From: Solidesulfovibrio aerotolerans | Lineage (GTDB): Bacteria > Desulfobacterota > Desulfovibrionia > Desulfovibrionales > Desulfovibrionaceae | Reading direction: 5' to 3' | DNA: 64,000 nt | NCBI RefSeq assembly: GCF_009856865.1 | Contig: NZ_WVUD01000001.1 | Coordinates: 310,001 to 374,000, forward strand | Translations under genes and position numbers: made by a program | The notes under the pieces: generated by a model | Told to the model about the DNA's origin: nothing | The model's database searches: none | The model's input: only the letters and a program-made list of their open reading frames with translations | Part shown: positions 42,929 to 51,581 of the stretch, one piece after another | Layout: each line of letters begins with the position of its first letter | Numbering within the stretch: the stretch's first letter is position 1

Positions 42929-44334
42929 TAGCGACCTCCCTCCTCGATAGCGCGTTCGACGAGGGCAACGGCCTGGTCTTCAAGTTCGAGTGCGTGGTCC
43001 CGCAGGTATCCGGCTCGGTCTACCATCGAAGCAATTTCTTGCTCTTTTTCATCATCAAGGCGGGGAATAGGCATATTCGCCATAAGCACCGGGTGTTGAT
43101 ATTGCTGTTTGCTACCAGTGCTCATTGAGCGGTTCATTCTAAAAGCAAATCGAGACCGAAGAAATGCAAATAGATAACCTGAAGGGATTGTGCCTTCTCT
43201 TGGAATGCATCTATAAAAATCGCCCGAATATGCGTACTTTGAAGTTCTGGGTGTCACCAAAGCGGCTCGGCAGTAGAGTTCGGACTCACCAAGGGTCCCG
43301 TGGCAAGGAATTACCGTTGTACCCGCAGGTACCTGAAGGCCAAGCCCTTGAATAGATTTTTTTGAGATCCATCGACCTTCAGGTCGCAAATGAAATGCAT
43401 CTCTTTGTCCAACTAGCATTACGCCGTGCTCTGGATCAGCGTCTATCCGCTTGAATACTATGTGACCCTCAAAGTTAGACCTATCAACTAGGTCTCCGAG
43501 CAAGCCGTGCCTAATGCTAGACACAGCCTGCCAAAGCCCTTTGGATCTTGGGTCATAGTTCAAAGCTCTCAGACTGAAGGCATCGAAACTCGATTCACTC
43601 CAGCCTTGTCTTTTCTCATCGCTAAGATACTCATGATTTTGTGATTCATTGAGGCCAGCGTTAGCAAATAAACTATTTGTTGCTGACGCCATTAGCGAGG
43701 AAGACTCAGAAAGCTCATCTGCAGCCTGCTGAATCAAATCATGCACTTGTTCCTCGATTTCTTTCAGTCTTGGCACTGGCAAGTCAGCTATGTGATGGGG
43801 TTCAATGTGCTGAATGACTGCGCCGTAGGTTCCAGATGCTATAAGTGGCACACCGAAACGACTTGCAAGATAAGCATGAAGGTACCCCGGCAAAATGGCG
43901 TCTGGATTGGCAACGACCTTCATGATGTCTTGGTTGGACCAAGCTCCCGCCATCGACTTTCGCGAGTAAGCCATGCGTCCAATGCTTCCGGAGCATGTGA
44001 TTAAAGTCATGCCTTCTTTGATTTCCAGATAGCGCAATTTGCTTGAGAGCGCGTCGGCTTTCCGAAGTAAGGGTAGAGTGCTGAGATCGCTATGCAGCAT
44101 TGATGATGTTGTTAAAAAAGGCACACCGAATTCAGGATCGGTGACGTAGTTCCTTACAAACTGAGGGCCGTTGTATATGCCGCCATCATGCCCGGCAGTA
44201 AGTTTGTGCATAGGCATGGTTTTTAGTTTGCTTAACAGTTCCCGCGCCTCAATAGCGCCGGACATATATGGACCGCAGTCAAGACGTCGACCGTTGTGAT
44301 CAAGCCAGGAGCTGGGAACGTGTTTGATTTTCAT
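42928..44334 (-). CDS. Type I specificity subunit HsdS-like protein (MAD5-like)
   Basis: 468 residues, the usual size of a full HsdS with two target-recognition domains. TRD-type anchors: VPFLTTSSMLHSDLS, TLITCSGSIGRMAYSR, IQHIEPHHIADLPVPRLKEIEEQVHDLI (first conserved spacer) and, repeated in the second half, TTVIPCHGTLGE, YQHPVLMANMPIPRLDDEKEQEIASMV. It follows the two methyltransferases with a 4-nt overlap and should direct them to a bipartite recognition sequence, so that self DNA is marked. Base composition is slightly lower in GC than that of its neighbours, consistent with TRD shuffling. Confidence 0.87.
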   Translation of the reverse strand: MKIKHVPSSWLDHNGRRLDCGPYMSGAIEARELLSKLKTMPMHKLTAGHDGGIYNGPQFVRNYVTDPEFGVPFLTTSSMLHSDLSTLPLLRKADALSSKLRYLEIKEGMTLITCSGSIGRMAYSRKSMAGAWSNQDIMKVVANPDAILPGYLHAYLASRFGVPLIASGTYGAVIQHIEPHHIADLPVPRLKEIEEQVHDLIQQAADELSESSSLMASATNSLFANAGLNESQNHEYLSDEKRQGWSESSFDAFSLRALNYDPRSKGLWQAVSSIRHGLLGDLVDRSNFEGHIVFKRIDADPEHGVMLVGQRDAFHLRPEGRWISKKSIQGLGLQVPAGTTVIPCHGTLGESELYCRAALVTPRTSKYAYSGDFYRCIPREGTIPSGYLFAFLRSRFAFRMNRSMSTGSKQQYQHPVLMANMPIPRLDDEKEQEIASMVDRAGYLRDHALELEDQAVALVERAIEEGGR

Positions 44335-46349
44335 ATGGCCACCTCACTGTCTCCCTTGAACTGGCTGAACTTTTCTGACACAAGCGGAAGTTCATCATCG
44401 ATGCGCCTAGTCCTGCGAATAACACGCCTTACGTGGACCTCACCACCTTCACGGACTCGTTCAATAACCTCGTCGCTAAATACCAACTCTTCCCCATCCG
44501 GAGCCCTTTGAAAAAGCGGATTACCTTTTCGATCCATTCCAGCTCTATCAACCAAGGCCATGAACACCTTGTACTCAGGGTGCCCGGCCTGGATCAGGTC
44601 TTCATGTGACCGACGACGGAGTATAAGCAAAGAGCACATGGCCGGTGTTAATCCAAATTCCTTGACGGTGGAGATGAAGGGTTCGACGGGAAAATCCACA
44701 CTGGCCTCTATCTGGCAGTTTCGAAGTATCCACCAGCGAACATGCTCATCGCCGGGGTTTCCCAGTAGGCCATCAGGAAGCAGGATTCCGACGCGACCGG
44801 TGCCTGGCTTCACCCACTGAAGGGCGCGCTCCAGAAAGAGGACTTCGGGCGGGACGCCACCAGAGCTGAGGTTCCCTGTGTTTCTAAAACCACCTTCATC
44901 ATCGCGCTCCCACGCATGTCCCAAGTCGTACGCGCTCAGGATGGAGGCGTCAGTGATCTTATCTTGACTAGAGAACCAGGGGTTCAGCAGAACAACATCC
45001 ATGCTGCCCAGCGGCAAGGCCGGGCGGGCGGCTTCGATGCCATCCAGATCGCCGTCCGGGAAGGTACGGGCATCAATGCGGTACACTCGACCGGGGTTGC
45101 CTGTGGTGAACAGAAGATTCATGCGACTGGCCACTGCCAGGAAGGGATCGATGTCGCAGCCCAGGGCATTGCTGGCCGCCCAGGCGGCGGTTTCGTTTTG
45201 CGCCTGGCGGATCTGTTCGTTGGTGGCCTCTTCAGGCGTGGTGCCCATGGCCGCCAGTTTCTTTTTGAAGATGTGCGCGGCGGTCATGGCCAGGAAAGTG
45301 CCGGTGCCGCTGGAGCAGTCCATGATGCGTTCGCCGGGTTGCGGGTCGAGCATCTCCACCGCCATTTCGGCCACGTTGAGCGGCGTGGGGTAGCGGCCCT
45401 CGCGGCCGTCCATGACGCTGCGGGCGACCGCACGGAAGGCCCCAGTGCGGTAGCGGGGCTGGGTTTCACTCAGAGAGTAACGAGCCAGCTCCATGACCAC
45501 GCGGGCGGTCTCGTGAGGTTCCAGCGTCAGATCCCAGCCACGGGTCAATAGGTTCGGCTGCCAGGCCTTGGCGGCGGCAATGGATTCGTTGATGCGCTGG
45601 GCAATGGCCTGTTGACCCGCCTCGGTGAAAGGCTCGTCGCCCCTGATCCAAAATCTGCGTTCGCCGGTGGGCAGGGTCTCGTCGTGGATCTTGGCCAGCA
45701 CCAGCACGGCCAACTGCTTGAAGGAATCCTTGTGATCGAGCCCCAGGTTGCGGTTCAGGTATTGGCGGCAGCGCAACATGGCGTCTTCCAGGTCCTCCGC
45801 TTCTGCGCTGACCTGAATGACACCACCGGTGCGGTCGAGATCGGTGGTGCGTTCGCCAGGAACCGGCCAAACACCCAGCGGTTTCGCTCGGACCTCGAAG
45901 CGAGTGCGCTCGACTTGGAACAGGAACTCTTCCTGGCCGTTGGTCCACATGCCCAGCGTCGCGTCGGGGATCAGCTCCAGCAGTTCCTTGAGCTCGCGCA
46001 GGTCGGCATCGGCCTCGGCAATGGAACGGAGCTTGTCGCGCTTCTTCTGATTCTTGCAGACGATGATCCGCTGCAGGTTGTCGTTTGTATGCTCGGCATC
46101 GGGACGGAAAATCGCGACGTCGATGCGCTTCCGCCCCTGGCGGGGGATCTGGGGGTTGTAGTTGACCTCCAGGTCGTTCCGGTCAAAGCCGTAGCTCTCG
46201 ATGAGCTGGCGCAGAACCTTCTGCACCAGCAGCTTCTTGGCCGAGGCGCTCTCTTTGTTGCCGGTCAGGATGTCGATGAAAAAGTTATCCGGGCCGCTCT
46301 CTTCGGCAGCATCCTCCGGGGCTTCAATGATGTCGTCTTGATCGCTCAT
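44331..46349 (-). CDS. Second, divergent N6-adenine methyltransferase-like protein
   Basis: 672 residues. N-terminal 130 residues resemble the type I HsdR N-terminal (HSDR_N-like) domain, with the nuclease strand altered (RIIVCKNQ). The methyltransferase core has motif I MDCSSGTGTFLAM instead of DPACGTGGF, and motif IV LLNPWFSS, i.e. NPWF in place of (D/N)PP(F/Y). These changes suggest altered or lost catalysis. It is a paralogue of the following upstream gene by layout and overlaps it by 4 nt. It may form a heteromeric methylase with it. As I recall MADS, this position holds other genes, so this may define a variant. Confidence 0.82.
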   Translation of the reverse strand: MSDQDDIIEAPEDAAEESGPDNFFIDILTGNKESASAKKLLVQKVLRQLIESYGFDRNDLEVNYNPQIPRQGRKRIDVAIFRPDAEHTNDNLQRIIVCKNQKKRDKLRSIAEADADLRELKELLELIPDATLGMWTNGQEEFLFQVERTRFEVRAKPLGVWPVPGERTTDLDRTGGVIQVSAEAEDLEDAMLRCRQYLNRNLGLDHKDSFKQLAVLVLAKIHDETLPTGERRFWIRGDEPFTEAGQQAIAQRINESIAAAKAWQPNLLTRGWDLTLEPHETARVVMELARYSLSETQPRYRTGAFRAVARSVMDGREGRYPTPLNVAEMAVEMLDPQPGERIMDCSSGTGTFLAMTAAHIFKKKLAAMGTTPEEATNEQIRQAQNETAAWAASNALGCDIDPFLAVASRMNLLFTTGNPGRVYRIDARTFPDGDLDGIEAARPALPLGSMDVVLLNPWFSSQDKITDASILSAYDLGHAWERDDEGGFRNTGNLSSGGVPPEVLFLERALQWVKPGTGRVGILLPDGLLGNPGDEHVRWWILRNCQIEASVDFPVEPFISTVKEFGLTPAMCSLLILRRRSHEDLIQAGHPEYKVFMALVDRAGMDRKGNPLFQRAPDGEELVFSDEVIERVREGGEVHVRRVIRRTRRIDDELPLVSEKFSQFKGDSEVAI

Positions 46350-48349
46350 CCGTTCTGCTCCTTGAGAAATTCGCGGTACTTCTCAGCGATGACCGGCAGA
46401 TCGTTGTCCTCGATCTTTTCACTGCGAGTCAGGGTCCGTTCCACAAAGCGCCCGCCGATGCGGATGTGCTCGATGTGCTGCTTGGGCTCGACAATTTCTT
46501 CGCCGTCCGGGGTGCGCTTGTAGAGCTTGTTGCCACGGCGGTCGAAGCCAACCTTGTCGGCCACGGCCATGAAAACCGGGTATCCATCGATGCCACCCAG
46601 TGCCTCGGCGCGTTTTTCCTCTTCACCCTTGCGGCGCAGGAACAGCAGACTGGTGAGGATGTTGACGTTGGCCTCGGCGATGAAGGCCTCCACCGGCAGG
46701 TCGACGGAGGCGAGCACCTGGGTTTCACGCATGATCCACCAGCGGATATATTCCGCCGCCGGGTTGCCGAGAACGCCGTCGGGCAGGACGATGCCCATGC
46801 GGCCGGTGCCCGGTTTGAGCCACTTGATGCAGCGCTCGATAAAGAGAATCTCAGGCGCGACGCTCCCCTTGGGGGTGCCAGTGTTGCGGAAGCCGCCTTC
46901 ACCGTCCGGTTCCCAGGCGTGCGCCAGCTCGTATTGCTCCAGGATGTGTTTGTCGGTGATCGGGATGTCGGAGCCGAACGGAGGATTGGTGGCGATGATA
47001 TCCACCGCCCCCAGCGGGATCTCCTTCTTGGCGGAGGGCAGATCGGCCAGATGTCCCAGCGGAAACTCCAGGGAGTTGATGTTGTAAATGTGCCCCCGAC
47101 CGTCACCCGCCAGCACCATGTTCATCTGGGCGGCACGGATCAGGAACGGGTCAAAGTCGGCTCCGAACACATTGGCAGCGGCATATTCTTTCAGCCGCTC
47201 GTGGACGTTCAGAAACTCGGTGGTGTTTTCGTTCCCGACCTGGGTATTCTGCTCATCACGGAATTTCTTCAGCATGTGTCCCAGGGTGGCGACCAGGAAG
47301 CCGCCGGTCCCACAGGCCGGGTCCAACAGCGTCTCGCTCTCCTTGGGATTGAGCATTTCCACGACCAGCTTCACCACGCCCCGAGGAGTGAAATACTGAC
47401 CACGGTCGCCGCGCAGATTGACGCCCACCAGCTCTTGATAGGCCACGCCCTTGGCATCGACATCCGTGCGGGTGAAATCGTATTTGGCTAATTCAGAAAC
47501 GATAAAGGCCAGCGCCCGGTCGGAGAGGGTGATCTCCTCGTTGCCCCGGAAAATGTTCTTGTACTGCGTTTTGACCTCGGTGAAGAGCTCTTCAATACGG
47601 GCACGGATGGCCTTGCGGCCCTGAGGCTCGAACTGTTCCTTCGGGCCAGCCCAGAACCGGCGTTTCCAGGCCTGGCGCTGCTTGCCGCGCAGATTCTCAT
47701 CGTGCATCTTGCAGAAGATAAGGTAAAGGAACTGCCAGAATGCGGCATCCTTGGGCATACCCTCGTTGCCATGGATGTAGTTGTGGCAGCGGCGGAAGGT
47801 GATCTTGAGCATCTCGTTGTCGGCGATGCGGGTATGGGCATCGGAGATGACCTCCTTGGTGCCGATCGACTCTTCTGCCATCGGCCAGTCGCCGATGGGG
47901 TTGCACTTGGTTTCGAAGCGCTTTTGTTCCTTTTCGACGAAGAAGAACTCCAGGCCGTTGGTCCACAAGCCGTATTGAACCGCGTCGACCTCGCGCATAA
48001 TGGTCTCGATCTCATCGAGGTCCTGGGCGGCCTGCTCAAAATCGCGGATGCGCACGGTATTCTTGCCGACGTTCGGTTCCTGGCGGCAGAGAACGGCTCG
48101 CCCCAGGTTCTCGATGGTATGCACCTTGTCATGGTGGAAGATGGCCACGTCCACTTTCTTGCGGCCGCCAATGGAAAAATCCAGCTCCATGTCTTCCGGC
48201 GAGAATCCGTATTCGTGGATCAAGGCACGAACGACCCGCTGCCGGACCAGCTCCTTCTTCGTTTCCTTGACCTGTTTACCGGAAACGTAGTCGAGCGTGT
48301 ATCCCGCCGGGATGGTGTTCTCAGCCTGCTTGTTCTTCTTTCTGCTCAT
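46346..48349 (-). CDS. N6-adenine DNA methyltransferase (HsdM-like, MAD2-like)
   Basis: 667 residues. Motif I LLDPACGTGGFLVATLGHML and motif IV IIATNPPFGSD are canonical for type I M subunits, so it is likely catalytically active. An N-terminal domain of about 120 residues (YGFSPEDMELDFSIGGRKKVDVAIF) looks like the HSDR_N fold, as in the second methyltransferase. The stop overlaps the next start by 4 nt. Likely role: methylates host DNA for self/non-self discrimination together with the HsdS-like protein. Confidence 0.9.
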   Translation of the reverse strand: MSRKKNKQAENTIPAGYTLDYVSGKQVKETKKELVRQRVVRALIHEYGFSPEDMELDFSIGGRKKVDVAIFHHDKVHTIENLGRAVLCRQEPNVGKNTVRIRDFEQAAQDLDEIETIMREVDAVQYGLWTNGLEFFFVEKEQKRFETKCNPIGDWPMAEESIGTKEVISDAHTRIADNEMLKITFRRCHNYIHGNEGMPKDAAFWQFLYLIFCKMHDENLRGKQRQAWKRRFWAGPKEQFEPQGRKAIRARIEELFTEVKTQYKNIFRGNEEITLSDRALAFIVSELAKYDFTRTDVDAKGVAYQELVGVNLRGDRGQYFTPRGVVKLVVEMLNPKESETLLDPACGTGGFLVATLGHMLKKFRDEQNTQVGNENTTEFLNVHERLKEYAAANVFGADFDPFLIRAAQMNMVLAGDGRGHIYNINSLEFPLGHLADLPSAKKEIPLGAVDIIATNPPFGSDIPITDKHILEQYELAHAWEPDGEGGFRNTGTPKGSVAPEILFIERCIKWLKPGTGRMGIVLPDGVLGNPAAEYIRWWIMRETQVLASVDLPVEAFIAEANVNILTSLLFLRRKGEEEKRAEALGGIDGYPVFMAVADKVGFDRRGNKLYKRTPDGEEIVEPKQHIEHIRIGGRFVERTLTRSEKIEDNDLPVIAEKYREFLKEQNG

Positions 48350-48377
48350 ATATAAACTCCGTTCACCGAGGCTGGTA

Positions 48378-48584
48378 TCAATTCTGCTCGTCCTCGCCGA
48401 AATCCTGGGTCGGGTGTTTCTGTTGCTCTATCCATCCGTCGATGTCCTTTCGGGAGAATCGCCACTGGCCTCGGACCTTGAAAGCAGGCAGTTCCCTGGT
48501 CTGAGCCATGGAATAGACCGTCTTCTCGCCGACCTTAAGTAAGGCGGCGACATCCTTTAGTTTCAGAACTTCTTCATTGCTCAT
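48378..48584 (-). CDS. Small helix-turn-helix protein, first gene of MADS-like operon (MAD1-like)
   Basis: 68 residues with excisionase/MerR-like HTH: LKLKDVAALLKVGEKTVYSMAQTRELPAFKVRGQWRFSRKDIDGWIEQQ. This motif occurs in both excisionases and small operon regulators. It is 28 bp upstream of the methyltransferase and is the promoter-proximal gene. The ATG is preceded by GGAGAGGCGTC. Confidence 0.85.
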   Translation of the reverse strand: MSNEEVLKLKDVAALLKVGEKTVYSMAQTRELPAFKVRGQWRFSRKDIDGWIEQQKHPTQDFGEDEQN

Positions 48585-48669
48585 GACGCCTCTCCTGCAG
48601 GGCGGTTGGCCGTCAAGGCACAGTGCCAGAACAGGGGTAAGTTACTTGCTTCTGAGTAAAAACAAATAG

Positions 48670-48698
48670 AATATACCAAACTTTGCCAAAGATTGCCA
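48670..48698 (-). promoter_or_regulatory. Candidate sigma-70 promoter of the defense operon
   Basis: On the minus strand TGGCAA (48698-48693), 17-bp spacer, TATATT (48675-48670). It lies about 85 bp upstream of the HTH gene and back to back with the regulator promoter. Confidence 0.5.
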
Positions 48699-48704
48699 GG
48701 AAAA

Positions 48705-48726
48705 TTTAGTGTTGCAAAACACTAAA
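48705..48726. promoter_or_regulatory. Palindromic operator for the XRE regulator
   Basis: TTTAGTGTT (48705-48713) and AACACTAAA (48718-48726) form a perfect 9-bp inverted repeat around GCAA. It covers the -35 hexamer TTGCAA (48712-48717) of a promoter (CATATT -10 at 48735-48740, 17-bp spacer) for the XRE gene, and abuts the -35 of the divergent defense operon. One bound dimer could control both directions. Confidence 0.65.
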
Positions 48727-48747
48727 CACTGAGGCATATTTGACGCC

Positions 48748-49098
48748 ATGAAACACTTTGGCGAGACCATCCGCGACCTTCGAGTCGCCCAAGACCTCGG
48801 GCTGCGTGAGACGGCGACCAAGGTAGGCATTTCCCCCGCCTATCTGAGCCGCATCGAGCGTGGCAAGGAGCGTCCTCCCAGGCCAGAGGTAATCAAGGAG
48901 CTGGCCAAGGTACTGGCCGCTGATCCCGACGTGCTGTTCCGTTTGTCCTCGTCTACGGACCCGGAAGTTGTCGACTACCTTCATGACCAACCCGAGGTCA
49001 TGAATTTGCTTCGCTACATCAAGGAAACCAGCTTTACCGAGGATGAGATCAAGAGCCTTATCCAGTCAGCCGAAAGCATCAAAGCCAACACTCATTAG
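48748..49098 (+). CDS. XRE-family transcriptional regulator of the defense operon
   Basis: 116 residues, XRE/Cro HTH at 3-65 (GETIRDLRVAQDLGLRETATKVGISPAYLSRIERGKERPP). The C-terminal half (YLHDQPEVMNLLRYIKETSFTEDEIKSLI) is a helical dimerisation region. It is divergent from the seven-gene operon with a shared 160-bp control region that contains a palindrome. The ATG follows the -10 box by 7 bp, so the transcript is probably leaderless or nearly so. Likely autorepressor and repressor of the defense genes. As this count goes, the regulator makes eight genes in the locus. Confidence 0.85.
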   Translation: MKHFGETIRDLRVAQDLGLRETATKVGISPAYLSRIERGKERPPRPEVIKELAKVLAADPDVLFRLSSSTDPEVVDYLHDQPEVMNLLRYIKETSFTEDEIKSLIQSAESIKANTH

Positions 49099-49336
49099 CT
49101 CCGCAACTCCCGGTTAATTCTCTCCTCATTTGTAAACCGAGCTATCCTGCAAATCTATACTTTAATCCAAGTATTCCGGCATCCAGCCGCCACAATCACC
49201 CTCTGTCTGGGGCAAGCCCCAGCCCCCAAGAAAAATTCCAACTAGCTGAAAATATTAGTTAATATTGCAAAAATTTTGCTTGTACATACGCCCAATAAGC
49301 GTACGGTCATACACAAATGATGCAAGAGGAGGGAAA

Positions 49337-49468
49337 ATGACGCCGGAGCAAAAACAACAACAGATTGAGTTTGTGCAAAGCGCGGAAAAAATGCTTGGTT
49401 TTAACACTGTCAAAATGGCAAAAGCTCTTTTTGTTGACTACGAAACATACAGCAAGTGGAGCAAATGA
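49337..49468 (+). CDS. Tiny putative HTH protein
   Basis: 43 residues from ATG 49337 with a strong GGAGGG site 4 nt upstream. The sequence MLGFNTVKMAKALFVDYETYSKW looks like the core of an XRE-type HTH, with the rest missing. It may be a truncated regulator or a short phage-type DNA-binding protein. AT-rich, outside the defense cargo. Confidence 0.45.
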   Translation: MTPEQKQQQIEFVQSAEKMLGFNTVKMAKALFVDYETYSKWSK

Positions 49469-49615
49469 CAAAGATATATAATGGCAGTAACGACAACCAG
49501 CATAAAAATGCTTGTTTTGATGAATCTTTGCAGCACATCTAAAAAAAATATGTTCGGAGGGTAAATTGGTAAAATACAACTTTCACAACAAAAACCATAA
49601 ACAACGGAGTATATA

Positions 49616-50050
49616 ATGGGAATCACCTCGTCAATCGACAACCTTTGCGCCAAAGACGCCCTTTCTTGCAAAACCTTCGAAATCCGTCGCGCTTATGTTA
49701 TTCTGTCACGCGATGGTGTTGTGACAGCTCAAACGCTTTCAGAGGCTCAAAACGAGGTTTTGAAACAAAGTGTTAATTTTTTCGAGGTTTCGACAGATGT
49801 CGATTGCGACGAGTTGTTAAAAACTTTGCATGAAGAGGATGTGCAGAACATGCTCAATGACGTCTACAGCGGATATGTCGAAGACGAAGAATGCAAAAAC
49901 AATTCTTGTATTCGCTCGCCGGAACCAGACCACGAACCCAGCGCCGCATATGCAGCGTCAATGATGCTTTCGATCCTTTTTAGCGATATTCGCTCACCAG
50001 AACCAGAACTGCCAGCTAGCGAAAGTGATTTTGACGACATCAAATTTTAA
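49616..50050 (+). CDS. Unknown acidic protein with repeated RSPEPE motif
   Basis: 144 residues, with GGAG 7 nt before the start. Acidic, especially toward the C-terminus. An internal repeat appears as CIRSPEPDHEPSA and DIRSPEPELPAS, each following a charged or hydrophobic segment. No family recognised. The stop codon is followed at once by ISL3 remnant sequence, so the natural end of the gene may have been altered by that insertion. Confidence 0.5.
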   Translation: MGITSSIDNLCAKDALSCKTFEIRRAYVILSRDGVVTAQTLSEAQNEVLKQSVNFFEVSTDVDCDELLKTLHEEDVQNMLNDVYSGYVEDEECKNNSCIRSPEPDHEPSAAYAASMMLSILFSDIRSPEPELPASESDFDDIKF

Positions 50051-50075
50051 GGGTCTTCGACGTTAGCTGTGGAAT

Positions 50076-51293
50076 TCACGCCTCCAGGAGTTGGGTGATG
50101 GGCGCGCCGATCAAGTAGATCATGGTGATGAAGGTGGTTACGTTCCGATACCCTCTGGCCCTCGAGCGAGCAGCCTGAAAGGGGCCATTGAGCCCTTCCA
50201 GGCGGGCATTGGAGAGCAAGGATTCCCATCTTCGTAGGATCCGAGGCAAATGGTCCTCGAACGTGTTCAGCGCCTTGCGCACCGGCGCGAGCAGAACCGA
50301 GTCCCCGGCAAGTTCGCGAGCGAATTCGTAAACTGCGTCGCCCGCCATCTCGCACCCTGCCTGGTGTCAGCCTTGCGCACCCACCGCAGTAGTTCCTTCA
50401 CCCGAAACGCGGTGGCCGTCGCCAATCCGCGTTCCTCCAACTCCTTGAGGGCCGACCTGCTCCTCGCTGCGCCAAGTCTCCAGGCCCTTGAGAACCGCTC
50501 ACCGGGCAGCCTTGGGAAGTTTGACCTCCCTGGCTTCGAGACGCCGGACCTCGTCGAGGGCTTTGGTGAAAATCCGGACTACATGGAACCAGTCTACGGT
50601 TACCGCGGCATTTTTGAAGGTGCCTCGGCTGCGGCCAGAAAGGCTGGCGACATGTCGCACACCACCTCGACCACGTTCTCCGGATTGCCCTGACGCCCTT
50701 TGAGGTACGCGGCAAAGGTCTTGAGGCATTCCTTGCCCTTGCCTGGAGTCGCGCGTTGACATCACCGGCCGGCTTTCACGGTCCATGTCCACGAAGATGG
50801 TGACGTAATGATGGCCACGCTTGGTTGCCGTTTCGTCGAGGCCGATTCCGCACAGTCGGCTGAGATTAAGCTTGCCCATGGCCTTCAAGACGTAGTGCGT
50901 CACGCCCCGCCATATCCGCTTGTCGGTGACGCCGACGTAACGCGCCACGGCGTTGGCTGATCGGCATCACTCGGGCAAGAAGCATGAACGCTTGCTCGAA
51001 AAGCAGGGTGAACCCGCTGCCAGGCCGAGCCCATGGAACATTGACGCGCTTGAGGCCATGCTCCGGGCATCTGACTCGAGGAACCCTGGCCGTAATCAGG
51101 CAGTGGTGCTGGAATAAGTCAGAGGTGCACGCCAGCTGAATTCCGCGAAGTCATGGGCCTTACTGGGAGCACCGCACCCCGGGCAGGGATAGCGCTCGCC
51201 TCGCGCGGCCTCGACCTCAAGGCGAAGCTCGCTGGGTTTCTTTGAGAGGTCCAGGGACTGGCCTACGACCCGCCAGGGCTCAGTTGAGGCCAA
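50076..51293 (-). pseudogene. ISL3-family transposase remnant, frameshifted
   Basis: Pieces of one transposase read in order on the minus strand in different frames: YPCPGCGAPSKAHDFAEFSWR (N-terminal zinc finger) near 51220-51150, LCGIGLDETATKRGHHYVTIFVDMD (DDE strand) near 50860-50780, TVDWFHVVRIFTKALDEVRR, and SLLSNARLEGLNGPFQAARS plus RARGYRNVTTFITMIYLIGAPI at the C-terminus (near 50200-50090). These are ISL3 signatures. Several frameshifts break the gene, so it is inactive. Terminal inverted repeats were not found with confidence. Confidence 0.8.
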
Positions 51294-51494
51294 GCCCTAA
51301 CGCCAGCAAATCGTTAGTATCCACGGGATGTTGCCTCCTGTAAGGAGACAGGAGTTACGATGCATCAGGAAGTGCAGTCAAGAAAGTTGATTTCCACGCC
51401 TCGCGTCGAGGAACCAAAAAAACTTCAGAGCGTGGGAGCAGATGAAGCGACAAGAGCAGATGAAGAGACAAATGGGAGTCTAGCAAAAGATGCC

Positions 51495-51532
51495 AAAAGA
51501 AGGCCCCAGGCGAAAACCTGGGGCCTTCTTTT
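51495..51532. terminator. Bidirectional intrinsic terminator
   Basis: Perfect 16-bp stem: AAAAGAAGGCCCCAGG (51495-51510) with CCTGGGGCCTTCTTTT (51517-51532), 6-nt loop CGAAAA. A/T runs at both feet give U-tracts in both directions. It insulates the end of the element. Confidence 0.9.
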
Positions 51533-51581
51533 GGGCGCGGGCCGCGTCCTGCCCCGGGGCGGGCCAAAACTACCACCACCA

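Noticed and set aside
31368-49105. 9-bp direct repeat AGCTCCGCA at 31368-31376 and 49097-49105 flanking the defense operon
   Set aside because: Nine bases can recur by chance over 18 kb and the right copy starts within the regulator's stop region. It is not evidence for a transposition duplication.
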